From an uncultured Oscillospiraceae bacterium (GTDB lineage Bacteria > Bacillota > Clostridia > Oscillospirales > Oscillospiraceae): a stretch of 7,356 nt of DNA. Below, piece by piece: positions 4,730 to 7,356 of this stretch. The notes beneath the pieces are model-generated. The model worked only from the letters and a program-made list of their open reading frames with translations, was not told the DNA's origin and did no database searches. The stretch covers positions 1 to 7,356 of the forward strand of contig CAAGIT010000086.1 of assembly GCA_900769995.1 (NCBI GenBank). The letters are read 5' to 3'. Positions within the stretch are counted from its first letter, which is position 1. Each line of letters begins with the position of its first letter. The position numbers were made by a program, and so were the translations under genes.

Positions 4730-5343
4730 TGGCACGCTACCTGATTACGCACAGCCTGCTCTCCTCCTGGCTCTACGCCATGAAGGGCAACCCATATGAG
4801 GATCTTACCACGGAAAAGGATCCCATGGAGGATTTCTTCAAGACGCTCAAGCGGGAGCCAATCGACGTCACCGAAGCGATTCAGAACGGGCTGGACTTTG
4901 AGTCGCTGGTCACCGACATCATCCATGGCGCCGGCGACAGGTCAAATCCCTGGTGGGACGCCGCAAAGGTCATCGCTGACGAGCTTGGCGACGCGCAGCT
5001 GCAGTTTGTGGCGAAGCGAACCGTGAACATCGGCGGTGATGAATTCCTCCTGTATGGCCGTCTGGACGCGCTCCGAGCCGGTGTAATCACCGACATCAAG
5101 TTCAGCAAGGGCTATGAGCGGGGCAAATACTTCGACTCCACCCAGCACCCTATGTACATGTTCCTCGTGCCCGGCGCCTACCAGTTTACTTACCTTGTCA
5201 GCAACGGCAAGGAGGTCTGGCACGAGACATATCGCCGGGACGAAACGCCCGACATTCTGCCTATCATCCGGGACTTCCTCGACTGGCTTCGCGGCCACGG
5301 TCTCTATGGCCTGTACTGCAAGTATTGGGAAGCGGTGGCATGA
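4729..5343 (+). CDS. PD-(D/E)XK exonuclease (Cas4/RecB-like)
   Basis: A 204-residue protein starting MARYLITHSLLSSW at 4729, behind GGAGGTGAG. The nuclease signature is clear: Glu58 in an N-terminal helix (GLDFESLV), GRLD with Asp113, then DIK (Asp122, Lys124) as the D...(D/E)xK core, and Gln139/Tyr143 in TQHPMYMF as the QxxxY motif of the RecB/Cas4-like branch. I see no four-cysteine iron-sulfur cluster, so it is not a typical Cas4. Metal-dependent 5' or 3' resection of double-strand ends would supply single strands to the annealing ATPase and SSB encoded in the same operon. Length fits stand-alone phage exonucleases. The stop overlaps the next start (ATGA). Polarity cannot be told from sequence. 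Confidence 0.85.
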   Translation: MARYLITHSLLSSWLYAMKGNPYEDLTTEKDPMEDFFKTLKREPIDVTEAIQNGLDFESLVTDIIHGAGDRSNPWWDAAKVIADELGDAQLQFVAKRTVNIGGDEFLLYGRLDALRAGVITDIKFSKGYERGKYFDSTQHPMYMFLVPGAYQFTYLVSNGKEVWHETYRRDETPDILPIIRDFLDWLRGHGLYGLYCKYWEAVA

Positions 5344-5882
5344 AAGGTCGCCTGATCGATATCACCATCGGTCTCAATGGCAAGCAGCGCGTCACGGTGG
5401 AGCTGGACGGTGACTTCCGCAAGAGCTTCGACGCTCTGAAAGATGTTCCAGTGACGGTGGATATCAAGAAATTCCGCAATACCCGCAGCAAGAATGCCAA
5501 CGCCTATTTCCACCTTCTGATCGGCAAGATTGCCGAGGTCAAAGGGCTTGGCATGGAAGAAGTGAAGCGGATGATGGTCACCGAATACGGCACCCTGGCA
5601 CGCGACGAAGACGGTATGGTGGTGGGCTTCAAGCTCCCACCATCCGTCGATGCGAAGAACATCTATCCCTATGTGAAGTTCTACGATACCCGCGTGGAGA
5701 ACGGCAAAACCTTCAACTGCTATCTGCTGTTCAAGCAGACGCATGAGATGGACACCGCTGAAATGGCACGTCTCATCGACGGAACCATTCACGATGCCCA
5801 GGAGCTTGGCATTGAGACAGACACCCCGGAACAACTGGAAAAGTACAAATCATACTGGCTACAAGCCGAACAGAAAGGATGA
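5340..5882 (+). CDS. NinB/Orf-like recombination protein (tentative)
   Basis: A 180-residue protein starting MKGRLIDITIGLNGKQ at 5340, overlapping the exonuclease stop. Residues 36-61 (VPVTVDIKKFRNTRSKNANA, then YFHLL) match the pattern 'basic strand, R-S-x-x-x-N-A, aromatic helix' of NinB/Orf family proteins, which in phage lambda help load recombinase onto SSB-coated DNA. The middle (MEEVKRMMVTEYGT) and a late YDTRVEN...LLFKQTHEMDTAEMARLIDG segment follow the layout of related clostridial-type phage proteins, ending in a helix with GIETDTPEQLEKYKSYW. No nuclease motif is visible. Its place between an exonuclease and SSB fits a recombination mediator. The assignment is by pattern only and could be wrong; the gene itself is certain. 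Confidence 0.65.
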   Translation: MKGRLIDITIGLNGKQRVTVELDGDFRKSFDALKDVPVTVDIKKFRNTRSKNANAYFHLLIGKIAEVKGLGMEEVKRMMVTEYGTLARDEDGMVVGFKLPPSVDAKNIYPYVKFYDTRVENGKTFNCYLLFKQTHEMDTAEMARLIDGTIHDAQELGIETDTPEQLEKYKSYWLQAEQKG

Positions 5883-5887
5883 CAAAC

Positions 5888-6292
5888 ATGAACTGGAAAA
5901 AGAATAACCCCCATAGCGTCAAAAAAGAAATGGATGGCGACTACAACCCCCACAGCGTCACCGTCGAGGCGCTTCTGACGCCCAGAGCCCGGGAGACCGA
6001 GCTGATCCACCTTCCCCGTGCCGAGTATGAGCGGCTGATTCGGGAGGAGGAAAACCTCTCCCGGATCTGCAATCTCCTCAGAGACAATAGCCTGAGCCCC
6101 TACACCATCGGTGAGGTCGTCAAGGCGATGTTCCCTGAGAAGACTTCCTCTTTTGGTGGTTCCGTTTCCCAGTCTTTCAACGAGGCTAATTTCGGTTCCT
6201 CTGACAGCATCGAAACGGATCTGCCGAAGGCCTCACGCTCGGATTCTGCTGGTGATGCGGAAACTGCTGAAAGCGAGGCATCAGATGCTTAA
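5888..6292 (+). CDS. Hypothetical protein with acidic, Ser-rich C-terminal tail
   Basis: I place the start at the ATG at 5888 (MNWKKNNPHSVKKEMDG), eight bases after AAGGA at 5875-5879; an ATG at 5879 in the same frame lies within that site and is less likely. The product has 134 residues. Two copies of NPHSV occur, at residues 7-11 (NNPHSVKKE) and again at 20-24 (YNPHSVTVE). A helix about 44-65 (RAEYERLIREEENLSRICNL) is followed by PYTIGEVVKAMFPE. From about residue 85 the tail is Ser/Ala/Asp/Glu-rich and probably disordered. Such a layout (small core, acidic tail) suits a protein that works near SSB, but I recognise no family. It overlaps the SSB start by 8 bases. Confidence 0.65.
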   Translation: MNWKKNNPHSVKKEMDGDYNPHSVTVEALLTPRARETELIHLPRAEYERLIREEENLSRICNLLRDNSLSPYTIGEVVKAMFPEKTSSFGGSVSQSFNEANFGSSDSIETDLPKASRSDSAGDAETAESEASDA

Positions 6293-6779
6293 CCACATCG
6301 TACTCATGGGACGCCTCACCCGCGACCCTGAGCTCCGGCGCACCCAGAGCGGGCTTCCAGTTGCCTCGTTCTCCATTGCCGTTGACCGCGACTTTGGCGC
6401 GAGGGAAGACGGCTCGAAGGAGACCGACTTCGTGGACATCGTGGCATGGCGCAATACCGCTGAGTTCGTCAGCAAGTATTTCACCAAGGGTCGCATGGCG
6501 GTGGTCTGTGGTCGGCTCCAGATCCGCAACTGGAACGACAAAGATGGAAACAAGCGCCGCAGCGCCGAGGTCGTTGCAGACAGCGTCTACTTCGGCGACT
6601 CCAAGCGCGACGGCGATAGCGGCAGTTCCTACGGTGGCAGCTATGCCGGAGGCGGCAACTATGCAGCTCCGACCTCTCCCTACGGTTACGTCGCACAGGG
6701 ACAGGCTTCCGGCGCTCAGATGCAAATGGCTGGTGATTACGCTGTTCTGGAGGACGATGACAGCAATTTGCCATTCTAA
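6285..6779 (+). CDS. ssb: Single-stranded DNA-binding protein
   Basis: A 164-residue protein starting MLNHIVLMGRLTRDPELRRT at the ATG at 6285, inside the end of the previous gene and six bases after GAGG. Residues 1-105 are a canonical SSB OB-fold: VASFSIAVDRDF, ETDFVDIVAWRNTAEFVSKY, KGRMAVVCGRLQIRNWNDKDG, then the closing strand SAEVVADSVYFGD. A Gly/Ser/Tyr/Gln-rich flexible linker follows, and the protein ends in the acidic tip DDDSNLPF, the conserved peptide that recruits partner proteins. It should coat single-stranded DNA as a tetramer during phage replication and recombination, working with the Sak4-like ATPase and the NinB-like protein encoded just upstream. The length is close to that of bacterial SSBs. 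Confidence 0.97.
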   Translation: MLNHIVLMGRLTRDPELRRTQSGLPVASFSIAVDRDFGAREDGSKETDFVDIVAWRNTAEFVSKYFTKGRMAVVCGRLQIRNWNDKDGNKRRSAEVVADSVYFGDSKRDGDSGSSYGGSYAGGGNYAAPTSPYGYVAQGQASGAQMQMAGDYAVLEDDDSNLPF

Positions 6780-6792
6780 GGAGTGATGTTCT

Positions 6793-7356
6793 GTGGCAAC
6801 AGGTAAACGCTATTTCTGGATTAAGCTCAAAAGCTCGTTCATGACTTCTGATGCCGTGGACTTTCTAATGGGTCAGCCAGACGGCGCAAACTATGTTGTA
6901 CTCTATCAGATGCTCTGTCTCAAAACTATCAACACGGGCGGTAAATTGGAAAGACACATAGGGGAAATCATCATTCCTTATGACGAAGCTAAAATCCAAC
7001 GTGACTGCAAATGGTTTTCCATTGATACCGTCCGTGTTGCACTCAATCTCTATAAGGCACTTGGCCTGATCTATGCTGATCAGGACGGTGTTCTGTGTCT
7101 GACAGGCCACGAGGACCTTATTGGCAGCGAGACGGATTACGCCGAGAAAAATCGACGTGCGAGAGCTAAACAAGAGTTAACCGCTGGACACAATGTGTCC
7201 ACAAATGTGTCCAGCGGTGTGTCCAAAAATGTGCCCACAGAGATAGAGATAGATATAGAGAGTAGAGATAGAGATAAGAGTAAGCGTGACTTGGTGACGC
7301 TGATTTCCTCGGAGCTGACCATAGGTGAAATCCTCGAATATGACGAAGCGGTGGGC
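6793..7356 (+). CDS. Phage replisome organizer (replication initiator), 3' end outside window
   Basis: It starts at GTG 6793, nine bases after AAGGAG (6778-6783), and stays open for 188 codons to the window edge. Residues 1-115 match the phage replisome organizer N-terminal domain (Phg_rep_org_N, a winged-helix relative of DnaD/DnaB-type proteins): KRYFWIKLKSSFMTSDAVDF, NYVVLYQMLCLKTINTGGKL, then a basic AEKNRRARAKQ tail. A linker with four NVST/NVSS/GVSK/NVPT repeats (134-149) and an acidic/basic EIEIDIESRDRDKSK stretch (150-164) follow. The DNA for this linker carries iteron-like repeats, so the origin probably lies in the gene. The protein would bind those repeats and recruit helicase loader or helicase. 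Base composition returns to more A/T-rich codons than in the preceding module. Confidence 0.88.
   Translation, partial: MATGKRYFWIKLKSSFMTSDAVDFLMGQPDGANYVVLYQMLCLKTINTGGKLERHIGEIIIPYDEAKIQRDCKWFSIDTVRVALNLYKALGLIYADQDGVLCLTGHEDLIGSETDYAEKNRRARAKQELTAGHNVSTNVSSGVSKNVPTEIEIDIESRDRDKSKRDLVTLISSELTIGEILEYDEAVG
7180..7218. repeat. 13-bp perfect inverted repeat in the initiator gene, with a second nested palindrome
   Basis: ACCGCTGGACACA (7180-7192) and TGTGTCCAGCGGT (7206-7218) are exact reverse complements around a 13-base loop. A smaller perfect arm pair, TGGACACA and TGTGTCCA around a single base (7185-7201), is nested in it. The two hairpins compete because the left arm can pair with either of two tandem repeat copies. 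Confidence 0.85.
7192..7239 (+). repeat. Four tandem 12-bp repeats, candidate iterons of the phage origin
   Basis: AATGTGTCCACA, AATGTGTCCAGC, GGTGTGTCCAAA and AATGTGCCCACA follow each other with no gap and share the core TGTGTCC (one copy has TGTGCCC). They encode the Asn-Val-Ser linker. Phage initiators of this class often bind repeats within their own gene, so this is a likely origin core; binding itself is inferred. Confidence 0.7.
7238..7282 (+). repeat. Purine-rich AGAGAT repeat tract, possible DNA-unwinding element
   Basis: Immediately after the 12-bp repeats comes a strand-asymmetric tract built from GAGATA/AGAGAT units (for example GAGATAGAGATAGATATAG), nearly free of C on the plus strand. 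It encodes the EIEIDIESRDRDKSK linker. Such a tract next to iterons is a plausible site of initial melting. Confidence 0.55.

Noticed and set aside
5304..5834. 176-codon minus-strand open frame
   Set aside because: Antisense of the NinB-like gene, which has a coupled start and family-like pattern; no ribosome site or motif on the minus strand.
7192..7239. CRISPR-like array reading of the tandem repeats
   Set aside because: The units are 12 bp with no spacers and are in frame with the initiator linker, so they fit iterons, not a CRISPR array.

Overview
This window looks like the left part of the early region of a temperate phage (prophage) of a Gram-positive-type bacterium, most likely a Bacillota host of the Clostridia/Negativicutes kind. 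The evidence is the strong AAGGAG-type ribosome binding sites before nearly every gene, frequent GTG starts, short gene overlaps (ATGA, TAATG), a divergent repressor/Cro switch, a recombination module and a replisome-organizer gene. Species cannot be read from the sequence. No integrase, attachment site, tRNA or rRNA is visible.

Lysogeny side (1-1160). On the minus strand there is a partial lipoprotein gene running off the left edge (1-477) and a 110-residue XRE repressor (648-980). A plus-strand promoter at 508-535 drives a small GTG-start gene (578-739) that converges on and overlaps the repressor 3' end; its product resembles the repressor's own C-terminal tail. The repressor promoter (999-1027, leftward) and early promoter PR (1060-1088, rightward) lie in a control region with three copies of an operator-like sequence (consensus half-site ATAGTCGCAT). 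A fourth and best-preserved copy lies after the cro-like gene, over its stop codon.

Early lytic operon, first part (1156-3464). In order: a Cro-like HTH protein, a 57-residue helical protein, a broken membrane-peptide gene, a DUF3846-like protein, a two-helix membrane protein, a zinc-ribbon protein, an HTH plus ribbon-helix-helix protein, a second zinc-knuckle protein and an 84-residue conserved-type phage protein.

Recombination module (3480-6779). This stretch is visibly richer in C/G-ending codons than its flanks. It encodes a Sak4-like/AAA_24 ATPase, a small protein, a PD-(D/E)XK exonuclease, a protein resembling NinB/Orf recombination proteins, an acidic-tailed hypothetical protein and SSB. 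Nuclease, RecA-like annealing ATPase, possible loading factor and SSB make a coherent DNA recombination set.

Replication (6793-right edge). A replisome-organizer N-terminal domain begins here. Its linker is encoded by four 12-bp tandem repeats, a 13-bp perfect inverted repeat and a purine-rich repeat tract, which together look like a replication origin inside the initiator gene. The gene runs off the window.
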